Shown in pieces: positions 6,797 to 13,062 of a stretch of 13,062 nt of DNA. The notes below the pieces were generated by a model. That model worked only from the letters and a program-made list of their open reading frames with translations. It was not told where the DNA came from and did no database searches. Each line of letters starts with the position of its first letter. Positions within the stretch are counted from its first letter, which is position 1. The translations under genes were made by a program, and so were the position numbers. The stretch lies in contig DASYSA010000146.1 in the NCBI GenBank assembly GCA_036003885.1, forward strand, positions 1-13,062, given 5' to 3'. The stretch is from DASYSA01 sp036003885. Lineage in GTDB: Bacteria > Acidobacteriota > Blastocatellia > UBA7656.

Positions 6797-7462
6797 ATGG
6801 TGCGCATGGTCGCGTCAGGTTGGCTCGTCATAAGCTTCGTGCTGGTGTCCAGCGGTTCGTCGGTGAGTGGACAAATCCCTCAACTCATAAAAGGATGGGG
6901 CCAGACAGAAGATCCCGACGGTGACTGTAAGATCAGTGCCAGGGAGGGAAAGGTCACCTTCAGCGTCCCAGGGACCGCCCACGATTTGTGGCCCGGGGCT
7001 CCGGGGAGAGTCAACGCGCCCCGAATTCTTCAAGATGTGGAGGGAGACTTTACCGTTCAGGTCAAGGTGGCCAGCACCGTCAAGCCGGAGAATGGCTTCT
7101 TCCGTTCCGGGACCCTGCTCATCTGGCAGGATGACAAAACCTTTATTCGACTGGACAGCGCCTGCGCGCATCGGGGCGGCTCTACCTTTGATTTTTATTG
7201 CTATCTCCATGTTTTCAAGGACCAGGAACGATTGGTGAATGAACAACTCAGGCCCCTCAAAGACCAGCCTACCGATCTGCGGCTGGAACGACGCGCCACC
7301 AGGATCATGGCCTCGTTCAGCCAGGACGGAGGCAAGACCTGGAAAGCCTTTGGCGAAAAAACGGTGGATCTTCCCCGGAAGTTGAAAGTGGGCGTAGCGG
7401 CCGTTAACGGCACCAATAGTCCTTTCACGGTGACCCTGGAAAATTTCAAAATCAGCAAGTGA
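6797..7462 (+). CDS. exported DUF1349-like protein
   Basis: A 221-residue secreted protein. Residues 1-25 form a signal peptide: a basic start, the hydrophobic stretch GWLVISFVLV, and a likely cut after SSVSG. The mature part has the DUF1349 (concanavalin A-like beta-sandwich) pattern: GWGQTEDPDGDC, then VPGTAHDLWPG, NAPRILQDVEGDFTVQVKV, LLIWQDDKTFIRLD, SQDGGKTW near 170, and closing strands VGVAAVNGTNSPFTVTLENF. Such proteins are thought to bind or modify carbohydrate-like ligands, but no catalytic residues are assigned and the true substrate is unknown. It stands alone between a decarboxylase and an aldo/keto reductase with no visible functional link. Confidence 0.8.
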   Translation: MVRMVASGWLVISFVLVSSGSSVSGQIPQLIKGWGQTEDPDGDCKISAREGKVTFSVPGTAHDLWPGAPGRVNAPRILQDVEGDFTVQVKVASTVKPENGFFRSGTLLIWQDDKTFIRLDSACAHRGGSTFDFYCYLHVFKDQERLVNEQLRPLKDQPTDLRLERRATRIMASFSQDGGKTWKAFGEKTVDLPRKLKVGVAAVNGTNSPFTVTLENFKISK

Positions 7463-7629
7463 GTTGATCCCGGTCCCATGCTGTTCACATGTGTGGCAGC
7501 ACATGGCCGTGTAATGCACATCTCGGAGCAGGGATGCGTCTGTGGTTAGCATGCATCCATTGAAGAAGGCGCGTGGCGCAGTTGCTCGTTGCTTGGACTC
7601 GCCACATGAGCTTCTGGCAGAATAGGGTG

Positions 7630-8466
7630 ATGCCAACTGAGCAAGCTTCGCGAGTCCCTGGTTTCCTCTACGGCACAGCCTGGAAAGAGAACCGCACCTC
7701 GACCCTCGTCGAACTCGCGCTTCGGGCGGGCTTCCGAGGCATCGACACGGCGAACCAGCGACGGCATTACTTCGAAGCTGGAGTGGGACAGGCACTGGCC
7801 GTCGCCTATCGCGAGGGCCTGGTCACCCGCGCCGATCTTTTCCTGCAGACAAAGTTCACGTCACAGGGCGGCCAGGACCACCGCCTGCCATACGATCCCG
7901 CCGCCCCGCTTCGCGATCAGGTCTCACAATCGATGGCCAGTTCGCTTGAACATCTGGGGACCGAGTACGTCGACAGCTTCATTCTGCATGGGCCGGCCTC
8001 GGGCTACGGGTGGACCAATGCCGACGCTGAAGTCTGGGAGGCGATGGTGCAGGAGCGCCTCGCCGGCCGCGCGCGTTTGCTCGGTGTCAGCAATGTCTCC
8101 CTGCGCCACCTTGAACAGATGGCGGCAGCCCATACGGAAGCGCCCGCGTTTGTGCAAAATCGATGCTTCGCGCGCCTCGGCTGGGACCGGGAAGTACGAT
8201 CGTTCTGCAAGGAGCGCGAGATCATCTATCAGGGCTTCTCGCTTCTCACCGCGAATATCGAAGTGCTACGCCATCCACTGATTAACGATCTGGCCCAGCA
8301 GGCTAACACTGGTCCCGCTCAGGTTGTGTTCGCCTTCGCTCGCCTGGCCGGGATGCTGCCATTGACGGGCACAAGCGACCCCGTGCACATGAAGCAGGAC
8401 CTGGCCAGCCTCGAACTGGAGCTTTCGCCGGAGGCCGTGGAAGCGATTGAGGCTCTGGCTGGCTGA
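7630..8466 (+). CDS. aldo/keto reductase
   Basis: An NAD(P)H-dependent oxidoreductase of the aldo/keto reductase superfamily with a TIM barrel fold. From the ATG at 7630 it has 278 residues, and all four catalytic residues are visible: D39 (GFRGIDTAN), Y47 (RRHYFEAGVGQAL), K75 (LQTKF) and H120 (FILHGP). LLGVSNVS is the conserved barrel strand, and LPLTGTSDPVHMKQDL near the end is the cofactor phosphate-binding region. The frame is open back to a GTG at 7573, but the extra 19 residues are not family-like. The likely substrate is a small aldehyde or ketone; no more can be said. Together with an amino acid decarboxylase nearby it could act on amine-derived aldehydes, but that is speculation. Confidence 0.9.
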   Translation: MPTEQASRVPGFLYGTAWKENRTSTLVELALRAGFRGIDTANQRRHYFEAGVGQALAVAYREGLVTRADLFLQTKFTSQGGQDHRLPYDPAAPLRDQVSQSMASSLEHLGTEYVDSFILHGPASGYGWTNADAEVWEAMVQERLAGRARLLGVSNVSLRHLEQMAAAHTEAPAFVQNRCFARLGWDREVRSFCKEREIIYQGFSLLTANIEVLRHPLINDLAQQANTGPAQVVFAFARLAGMLPLTGTSDPVHMKQDLASLELELSPEAVEAIEALAG

Positions 8467-8474
8467 CTCATTGG

Positions 8475-8521
8475 CCTCCTGCATCATTCCCCTTATGCAT
8501 TCCGTCTATTCTTGCAGGAGG
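8475..8521. other. inverted repeat after aldo/keto reductase
   Basis: CCTCCTGCA (8475-8483) is perfectly complementary to TGCAGGAGG (8513-8521) with a 29-nt loop. It lies 8 bp past the reductase stop, with no T-tract. The right arm contains AGGAGG, but no start codon follows at a useful distance. It may protect the transcript end. Confidence 0.4.
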
Positions 8522-8585
8522 TAGCTGACTGTAGAAGCTTTGCCGCCGAATACTCTGAACAGAGAATGTTCCTGGAGTTAATCGT

Positions 8586-10553
8586 ATGCTTTTTGCTCAA
8601 TCGTCAAGGCGATGCCCTGCCCACAAGGACAGTCCCACCGAGATGGTCCTTGATACCGGTGGTATGGGCGATTATCGGTATTGGGCATTTATCAGCTATA
8701 GTCATCACGATCAGGCCTGGGCATCCTGGCTCCATGAGGCCCTCGAAACCTACCGAATTCCGAAAACGCTTGTAGGACGACCCATAGGGAAAGGATCCGA
8801 AACCATTCCTGAGAGGGTTTATCCGGTGTTCCGAGATCGGGATGAACTCGCCGGCAACTTCGACTTAAGTGAACAGATTAAGCTGGCACTGCAGCAATCA
8901 CGCTATTTGGTAGTCATATGCTCGCCTCGCTCTGCCATGTCTGCGCATGTGGTGAGCGAGGTTGAAACCTTTGAGGCACTCGGGCGTGAAGACCGCGTAA
9001 TCTGCCTCATTGTTGACGGTGAGCCCAACGCAAGCGACAGGCCCGATAGCGCTGCGCAGGAGTGTTTTCCCGCGCCGGTGCGTACCCGCAAGACGCCAGA
9101 TGGTACGCTGGTCCGGACGGACCCGATTGCCGCCGACGCTCGCAAGGGAAAAGACGGCACGACGAACGCCAAGTTAAAGATTCTGGCGACGGTCCTTGGG
9201 GTCGGGTTCGACCAATTGAAGCGACGCGAAGAGCGCAGACGCTTCGCGCGCAGGCTCCGCTGGGCAACAACACTTGTTAGTCTCAGTCTCATCTTTTGTC
9301 TTATTTATACCCTGGCATTGGATGCCGGTATTGGCGCGCCGGGAGGACAGTCATTCAGGCGGCTCCTCGATCGCCATCACTTATCGCTGTTGCGGCCCGT
9401 ATATAGTGACGCTGCCATCCGTCAGACTGCCTGCTCACTGCGCACCGAACTCTCAGCTCGCCTGCGTCAAGGCCGCACAGACTTGAAATGGTTTCGGTCG
9501 TCGTTCCAGGCAGGCGGCGCGGATTCGGCGAACGTTTGGAGTCATTCGCAGGTATCGTGTGCATTGTTGAGTTCGCCCGACGCCAGTGAGGAGACCCTGG
9601 AGGAGGTGGCGTCCGGGCTCGAACCCTTGTTTCGGCCCGGGGTCGCCGTAGAATCCAACTGTGTCAAATACGGATGGCTAGGCGACCCGTCGGACAGCAA
9701 CACTCTTGCCGTGCCCGCCCTCTGGACGAGCTTGAGTCTGGCTCTTGCCGCGAGAGAATCTGCATTTCTGACACCGGAAGAGCGCGAGCACGTGCTACAG
9801 CGGTTGTCCTATGCTCAAGAAGCCCTGGATCTATATAGGCCTGCTGGAGCACAAGGATGGAATATCTTTCCAAATCAGAAGGAACCTTCTCAGCACAACG
9901 CGTACGCAACAACGCTCGCTCTGATGGTTCTCCTGGAAATGAAACGGTCAAACCTGCCATGGCGAGGAAGCACGGAGCAACGTGATCTGCTGCTTCAATC
10001 CTGTGTTCAATGGCTTGTCGCTCACTTCGATGCCGCGGCAAGTCCGCCTGGATGGCATGGCAGCGAAAGTCTTGCTACGACCTCTGACGGTCTTACTCTC
10101 CAGATCTTTGGCAGGTTGCTCGACGCAGAGGCTGAAGCCAATCTTAAAATCCCCATCTCCATTTCAAACGAGATCCCTCGCCATCTGGCCCGCTGTGCTG
10201 AGCGGAGCCTCAACTTTCCCGTAAGCAGCGGCGAGTTCAGCGCGATGATCACTGACCACAGGGGCCAGCAGTACCTCGCAAAAGAGTCCATCAACTTTTT
10301 GTGGTATCCATGGGCAATTGACTGTGCGGAACGGTGGCTTAGGCGCGCTGAGATTAACAACGCTCCGCAGGAAGGGCGCGTCGCAGTCCAGCGGACCTTA
10401 GGCCACCTCGTTATCGACCTTGGGGATGAGGCGGTCACAGCTGCCAGTACCGACTGGACGTTTGTAGCGGCAGAGAGTCTTTATGGGCTGTCAGCACTCC
10501 CGCCGCCCGACGGCAACAAGAATGAAAGGACGCAGCTTGCGAAGAGGAAATAA
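8586..10553 (+). CDS. membrane TIR-domain protein with helical ectodomain
   Basis: A 655-residue, three-part protein. Residues 30-145 are a TIR domain: YRYWAFISYSHHD (strand A), VYPVFRDRDEL (BB-loop region), SRYLVVICSPRS, and VICLIVDGEPNASD. E125 sits where SARM1 has its catalytic glutamate, so NAD hydrolysis is plausible; the usual Trp four residues before is H121. Residues 179-215 (DPIAADARKGKDG, then NAKLKILATVLGVGFDQLKRRE) are the linker typical of this TIR class. Residues 226-245 form one membrane helix preceded by RRFARRLR, which puts the TIR domain inside and the C-terminus outside. Residues 246-655 are rich in helices, with recurring GW-S-T-AL blocks (near 430, 495, 620) resembling alpha/alpha-toroid (terpenoid cyclase/prenyltransferase-like) repeats; this fold call is inference. 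The start may instead be ATG at 8643 or 8664. No partner gene is adjacent. A role in immunity or signalling is likely but unproven. Confidence 0.82.
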   Translation: MLFAQSSRRCPAHKDSPTEMVLDTGGMGDYRYWAFISYSHHDQAWASWLHEALETYRIPKTLVGRPIGKGSETIPERVYPVFRDRDELAGNFDLSEQIKLALQQSRYLVVICSPRSAMSAHVVSEVETFEALGREDRVICLIVDGEPNASDRPDSAAQECFPAPVRTRKTPDGTLVRTDPIAADARKGKDGTTNAKLKILATVLGVGFDQLKRREERRRFARRLRWATTLVSLSLIFCLIYTLALDAGIGAPGGQSFRRLLDRHHLSLLRPVYSDAAIRQTACSLRTELSARLRQGRTDLKWFRSSFQAGGADSANVWSHSQVSCALLSSPDASEETLEEVASGLEPLFRPGVAVESNCVKYGWLGDPSDSNTLAVPALWTSLSLALAARESAFLTPEEREHVLQRLSYAQEALDLYRPAGAQGWNIFPNQKEPSQHNAYATTLALMVLLEMKRSNLPWRGSTEQRDLLLQSCVQWLVAHFDAAASPPGWHGSESLATTSDGLTLQIFGRLLDAEAEANLKIPISISNEIPRHLARCAERSLNFPVSSGEFSAMITDHRGQQYLAKESINFLWYPWAIDCAERWLRRAEINNAPQEGRVAVQRTLGHLVIDLGDEAVTAASTDWTFVAAESLYGLSALPPPDGNKNERTQLAKRK

Positions 10554-10856
10554 CGACCCTGCGGTGGCCCTGCATCTGCTCGATTAGGATTGCCAATCGA
10601 ATGGCGACCTGAACACAGAATACTAAAGCAAGCCTATCCTTGACGAATCCAGCAACAATTGAAGCAGTACACAGGGGGCTTTCGCATTTGCGGGCGCGAC
10701 TACTAGCCTCAGTATCACCCTGTGTTAGCGCATCCACCGGTTCTCTCCCAAATTACTACGTTCCCGACGACAGCGAGGAGAGAGATGAGCGAGTGGAGGA
10801 CGTTGCGATTGTGGCTACATCGTCCCGTGGGTGATTCGACGATAACCGGAAAGAAA
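10554..10856. other. gene-free stretch with an inverted repeat
   Basis: I see no convincing gene here. ACACAGGG (10669-10676) is perfectly complementary to CCCTGTGT (10718-10725), with GGCT/AGCC nested inside, so this part could fold. ATCGTC/GACGAT near 10820-10842 makes a smaller stem. The short ORFs on both strands have no RBS and no recognisable sequence. Confidence 0.4.
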
Positions 10857-10881
10857 GGCGGGCGGACAGGGCCCGCCCGCC
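10857..10881 (-). terminator. terminator of the small minus-strand gene
   Basis: A perfect 9-bp stem GGCGGGCGG (10857-10865) / CCGCCCGCC (10873-10881) has a 7-nt loop. On the minus strand it is followed by TTTCTTTCC, and it lies 10 bp past the stop of the gene at 10892-11152. It is a good intrinsic terminator for that gene. Confidence 0.75.
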
Positions 10882-10891
10882 ATCCTCCCCC

Positions 10892-11152
10892 TCAGTGACA
10901 GGGCTCGTACGAAGTCGTACGGTAGGCGGTCTGCCGCCCCCACACGTACGTGGTTCCACAATTACACGGAATGATCTTCCCCCCACATTCGACTGTCTTA
11001 CTCGCATCCGTGTAAAAGGTGATCTCGATCTCCTGCGAAGGGCAGGCATACGAGCTCGGATTCAGCGTAAATGTAAAGACACCCCAGACCATTACTATGG
11101 CAAGAGCGGTCATTAACATGCGTTTCTTCAGGTCGCGTCTTACTCTCTGCAT
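10892..11152 (-). CDS. small secreted Cys-rich protein, DUF6289-like
   Basis: An 86-residue protein. It opens with a basic stretch (MQRVRRDLKKR) and a hydrophobic core (LMTALAIVMVWGVFTF), an export signal or membrane anchor, followed by a mature part of about 50 residues with five cysteines: YACPS, VECGG, PCNCG and a final PCH. The pattern ITFYTDASKTVECGG, then WGRQTAYRTTSYEPC, resembles the small DUF6289 proteins, whose role is unknown; disulphides are likely. The start is ATG at 11152 with AAAGGAGA about 10 bases upstream. It overlaps the end of the ORF at 11140-11346 by 13 bp, so translation may be coupled, and it has its own terminator at 10857-10881. It points toward the TIR gene (convergent). 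Confidence 0.65.
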   Translation of the reverse strand: MQRVRRDLKKRMLMTALAIVMVWGVFTFTLNPSSYACPSQEIEITFYTDASKTVECGGKIIPCNCGTTYVWGRQTAYRTTSYEPCH

Positions 11153-11346
11153 AACTCGAATTCTCCTTTGCTGTTAAACGTCCCACAAAATTTAAAGGTC
11201 ATAACACGCGCATTACGGTTGATGATTGCGCGTCGCACAATTGCGCCTTCGGCCGCAGCGGGGCAAGCTGCTTTCGATCTGCCGGTAAAGCCTCGGTCAC
11301 ACGCATCGTCGATCTCTTTCCTTTTCAGATCTTCCTGTCGGCACAC
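11140..11346 (-). CDS. possible small ORF coupled to the Cys-rich gene
   Basis: A 68-codon frame beginning with GTG directly after a TGA. The middle and end (ACDRGFTGRSKAACP, then MTFKFCGTFNSKGEFELC) look more like a real protein than chance frames do, with four cysteines in the frame after the start region, but there is no signal peptide or good RBS. A second minus-strand frame at 11297-11431 does have AGGAG before its ATG and overlaps this one by 50 bp in another register. A single frameshift would join them, so this may be a broken gene. I do not recognise a family. Confidence 0.25.
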   Translation of the reverse strand: MCRQEDLKRKEIDDACDRGFTGRSKAACPAAAEGAIVRRAIINRNARVMTFKFCGTFNSKGEFELCRE

Positions 11347-11646
11347 TCAGGGCCGATGACGAGCAGCGCTGGTGAGAAGGGTGCTTAGTGTCTGGTGTCC
11401 ATACACCTGAATGATTTGTAATTCTTCTCATAACTCTCCTCAGACCGATGCGTCACTTTCTTAAGACCAATGTAGGAAAAACATTTCACCGGGGATAGGG
11501 ATTCCTCTCGAGCGCTGACTCTGATTGGGAAGGTTTGTCGGGAAGGCGGGTCGTTGTTCAGCATCGAGCCGCAAAGGCGGAGCGGAAAAGCTGCTCAGTC
11601 AAGGGTGGTGCAATAGCAACAAACTCTTTTGGAGTGTCGGTGCGGG
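11347..11646. other. stretch without a clear gene
   Basis: It contains the SD-led 44-codon minus-strand frame 11297-11431 (product low-complexity, unrecognised). A 31-codon minus-strand frame starts at 11650 in an ATGA overlap with the membrane-protein stop. Neither has recognisable content. No repeat or RNA gene is seen. Confidence 0.3.
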
Positions 11647-12282
11647 TCATAACGACGTGACTACCACCGTGACTGCTGTCAGCACGATGAGAAAGACGGC
11701 AGTACCAATCCACTCCTGCGCCTGGATCCCAACCTTGTGTCTCGACCCGGCACCAGCAAGGTAAACAAGGAAGGACAGGCCGAGGCCGATATAGTAGTCG
11801 ATTGGGTATCCCAGGACCCAGCGAGAGTACCACCAGATGTTTTCAGGGTGGAACCTGGAAAGGCCGAAGCTCGGATTCCAGATGAACCAGAGGAAGTCCC
11901 ACGAGACCGTCAGAAGCAGAAACCAACTGAGAAGACGCGTTTCGAGTTCGCGCGTGATCCTGGTGAAGAGCAAAGGCGTATGAAGCAGCGCGAGCAGCAA
12001 GAGCCAGAGATACAGGTGGTACCCGGTTATTGGCCGGCCACCGGTTATGGCCTTTATCAACGCTCCTTCCGCCTTCCAGGTTGGCAGGGCACGAGCCCAG
12101 CCATTCGCCCCTTCGATCTGAACCTCGAGTAGGGCCAGGAGAGTCGCAACCAGGAAAAGGAACATCCCGTAGCCAAAGCCGCGGCGCAGACCCTTCAGAG
12201 CAGTGAAACGAGTCTCCGGTTGATGACTGTCGCATGGGCTTGGCTTTGAATCTACGCGGACCCTACCAGTACCGACCATCAT
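11647..12282 (-). CDS. multi-pass membrane protein, unknown family
   Basis: From the ATG at 12282 this is a 211-residue inner-membrane protein with about five hydrophobic helices, near residues 36-52, 87-105, 113-131, 154-172 and 187-208. An N-terminal polar stretch of about 35 residues ends in basic residues (KGLRRG). The most characteristic segment is WDFLWFIWNPSFGLSRF, then WWYSRWVLGYPIDYY, rich in aromatics between helices three and four. Similar aromatic segments occur in uncharacterised bacterial membrane proteins, but I cannot name a family or function. The start is uncertain: TTG at 12294, ATG at 12282 and ATG at 12279 are all possible and the RBS is weak (GGAAAA). No partner gene is next to it. 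Confidence 0.7.
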   Translation of the reverse strand: MMVGTGRVRVDSKPSPCDSHQPETRFTALKGLRRGFGYGMFLFLVATLLALLEVQIEGANGWARALPTWKAEGALIKAITGGRPITGYHLYLWLLLLALLHTPLLFTRITRELETRLLSWFLLLTVSWDFLWFIWNPSFGLSRFHPENIWWYSRWVLGYPIDYYIGLGLSFLVYLAGAGSRHKVGIQAQEWIGTAVFLIVLTAVTVVVTSL

Positions 12283-12786
12283 TTTTCCAATCAATGTGGG
12301 GTAATACGAGGATCAAGAGGGCAGTTTGTAACACCGGGGGGAAGTATCTCAAACCCCTTGTCCCTGCTCAAGATCGCTAAGGCGCCGCTTCGCTCTTCGT
12401 ACATTTTCTCCAGCCACCTTGGATGCTTCTTCGTTCTGTCCAGGGCCAGCATACACTATTCCAGTATGAGACGCGGCAGGTATCGCTGGTTCGCGGGTCT
12501 GGTTAATTGCTTTATGACCTTGTAACACATCTGCACGTACTTCCTGATGACACCAGGCAGACAGGGAAAGACTACCACAACAGGCCCGCCCCCGGGGCAA
12601 TCGCCACTCGTGGAGAGCGATGCCATTCTCGTGTGACACCCCAATCATCCGGTGCAGGGGCTTGCAGTCAAATTGAGAGTCGCGCTATTCTACACGCTCA
12701 CCATTGATTGACTATAGGGGCAGACAGCCGGTTTGAACGCCGAGCGCTTTACTCATCAGTTCAGGCAGGTCGTCGTCGCCAAAAGG
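12283..12786. other. gene-poor stretch, no defensible gene
   Basis: A minus-strand frame at 12349-12648 (99 codons) has a helical charged end (KVAGENVRRAKRRLSDLE), but its first two thirds look like noise. No RBS, RNA gene or strong repeat was found. Confidence 0.3.
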
Positions 12787-12810
12787 CTCAGCCTGATTTT
12801 TGTGGCTGAG
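12787..12810 (+). terminator. hairpin with T-rich tail
   Basis: CTCAGCC (12787-12793) pairs perfectly with GGCTGAG (12804-12810) over a 10-nt loop, followed by TTTAGTTTTCC. It looks like an intrinsic terminator on the plus strand, but no upstream plus-strand gene exists to be terminated, so it may be a relic or serve an unseen transcript. Confidence 0.45.
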
Positions 12811-12857
12811 TTTAGTTTTCCTGTTGCGTCTGGTTGTCCGTAGATAGGCCTCATCAA

Positions 12858-12882
12858 CGGCACAATCGAAGTTAGATTGCGC
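12858..12882. other. 9-bp stem hairpin with one wobble
   Basis: GGCACAATC pairs with GATTGCGCC with one mismatch (tolerated as a wobble on one strand) around a 7-nt loop, followed by an A-run (12887-12893). Read on the minus strand the T-run precedes the stem, so it is not a terminator. Its role is unknown. Confidence 0.35.
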
Positions 12883-13062
12883 CATTCAAAAAAATAAGGA
12901 ACGGAACCACGGATCGGCAAGCATGCAAGCCGCTTCAGCCGCTGGCGTATCTGTTCCGCATATCGCTACCCGCTCCGAGTGGGAAAGCAAGAGAGATCGC
13001 CGCGCGTCTGCGCGGGCGGTGAATCTTTCTCAGTCCGAGTCCCGTTGCCTGCGTCAGGAATG

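Noticed and set aside
7573..7629. GTG start of the aldo/keto reductase at 7573
   Set aside because: The extra 19 residues are not family-like; ATG 7630 sits just before the conserved VPGFLYGTAW.
6815..7795. Minus-strand 326-codon ORF
   Set aside because: It lies antisense to the DUF1349-like gene and the aldo/keto reductase start, both well supported by motifs and a strong RBS.
11737..12132. Plus-strand 131-codon hydrophilic ORF
   Set aside because: It is antisense to the hydrophobic membrane protein, which explains its charged composition; no RBS.
12349..12648. Minus-strand 99-codon ORF
   Set aside because: No RBS or recognised domain; only the last 30 residues look protein-like.

Overview
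The window looks like a chromosomal segment of a high-GC soil-type bacterium. Acidobacteriota (Blastocatellia-like) is my best guess. It rests on intergenic heptamer arrays of the AAATTCG type, ATCTGCG-type repeats, a TIR protein of the YRYWAFISYSH class fused to a membrane segment, and an exported DUF1349-type protein. This placement is inference, not proof.

Left third (1-4435), housekeeping: mutS on the minus strand diverges from tsaB and rimI on the plus strand. The mutS-tsaB gap holds two overlapping divergent promoters and two 7-bp repeat arrays in opposite orientation, the second of which lies inside the tsaB reading frame. A double-hairpin REP-like element and a probable terminator separate tsaB from rimI. 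TsaB works in tRNA t6A synthesis, and RimI acetylates ribosomal protein S18 (the two genes are commonly neighbours).

Middle (4436-5137): ATCTGCG repeats are followed by a tRNA-Gly(GCC) and tRNA-Cys(GCA) pair with encoded CCA ends. A near-consensus promoter lies in front and an 11-bp stem hairpin lies between them. A short minus-strand remnant follows that reads like the C-terminus of a phosphatase-like gene.

5138-8466, metabolic and accessory: a group II PLP-dependent (aromatic-L-amino-acid type) decarboxylase, an exported DUF1349-like protein with a strong RBS, and an aldo/keto reductase with a complete catalytic tetrad. All are on the plus strand, with gaps of 165-167 bp or less between them, but they share no obvious pathway.

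8467-10553: the most interesting gene is a 655-residue protein with a cytoplasmic TIR domain, one transmembrane helix and a roughly 400-residue C-terminal helical domain predicted outside the membrane. That is receptor-like topology in a bacterium, a candidate membrane-anchored NADase or immune sensor.

Right end (10554-13062), sparse: a small secreted Cys-rich minus-strand protein (DUF6289-like) with its own terminator and an overlapping upstream ORF, a multi-pass membrane protein of unknown family, then about 780 bp with hairpins and an open frame running off the window but no gene I can defend.
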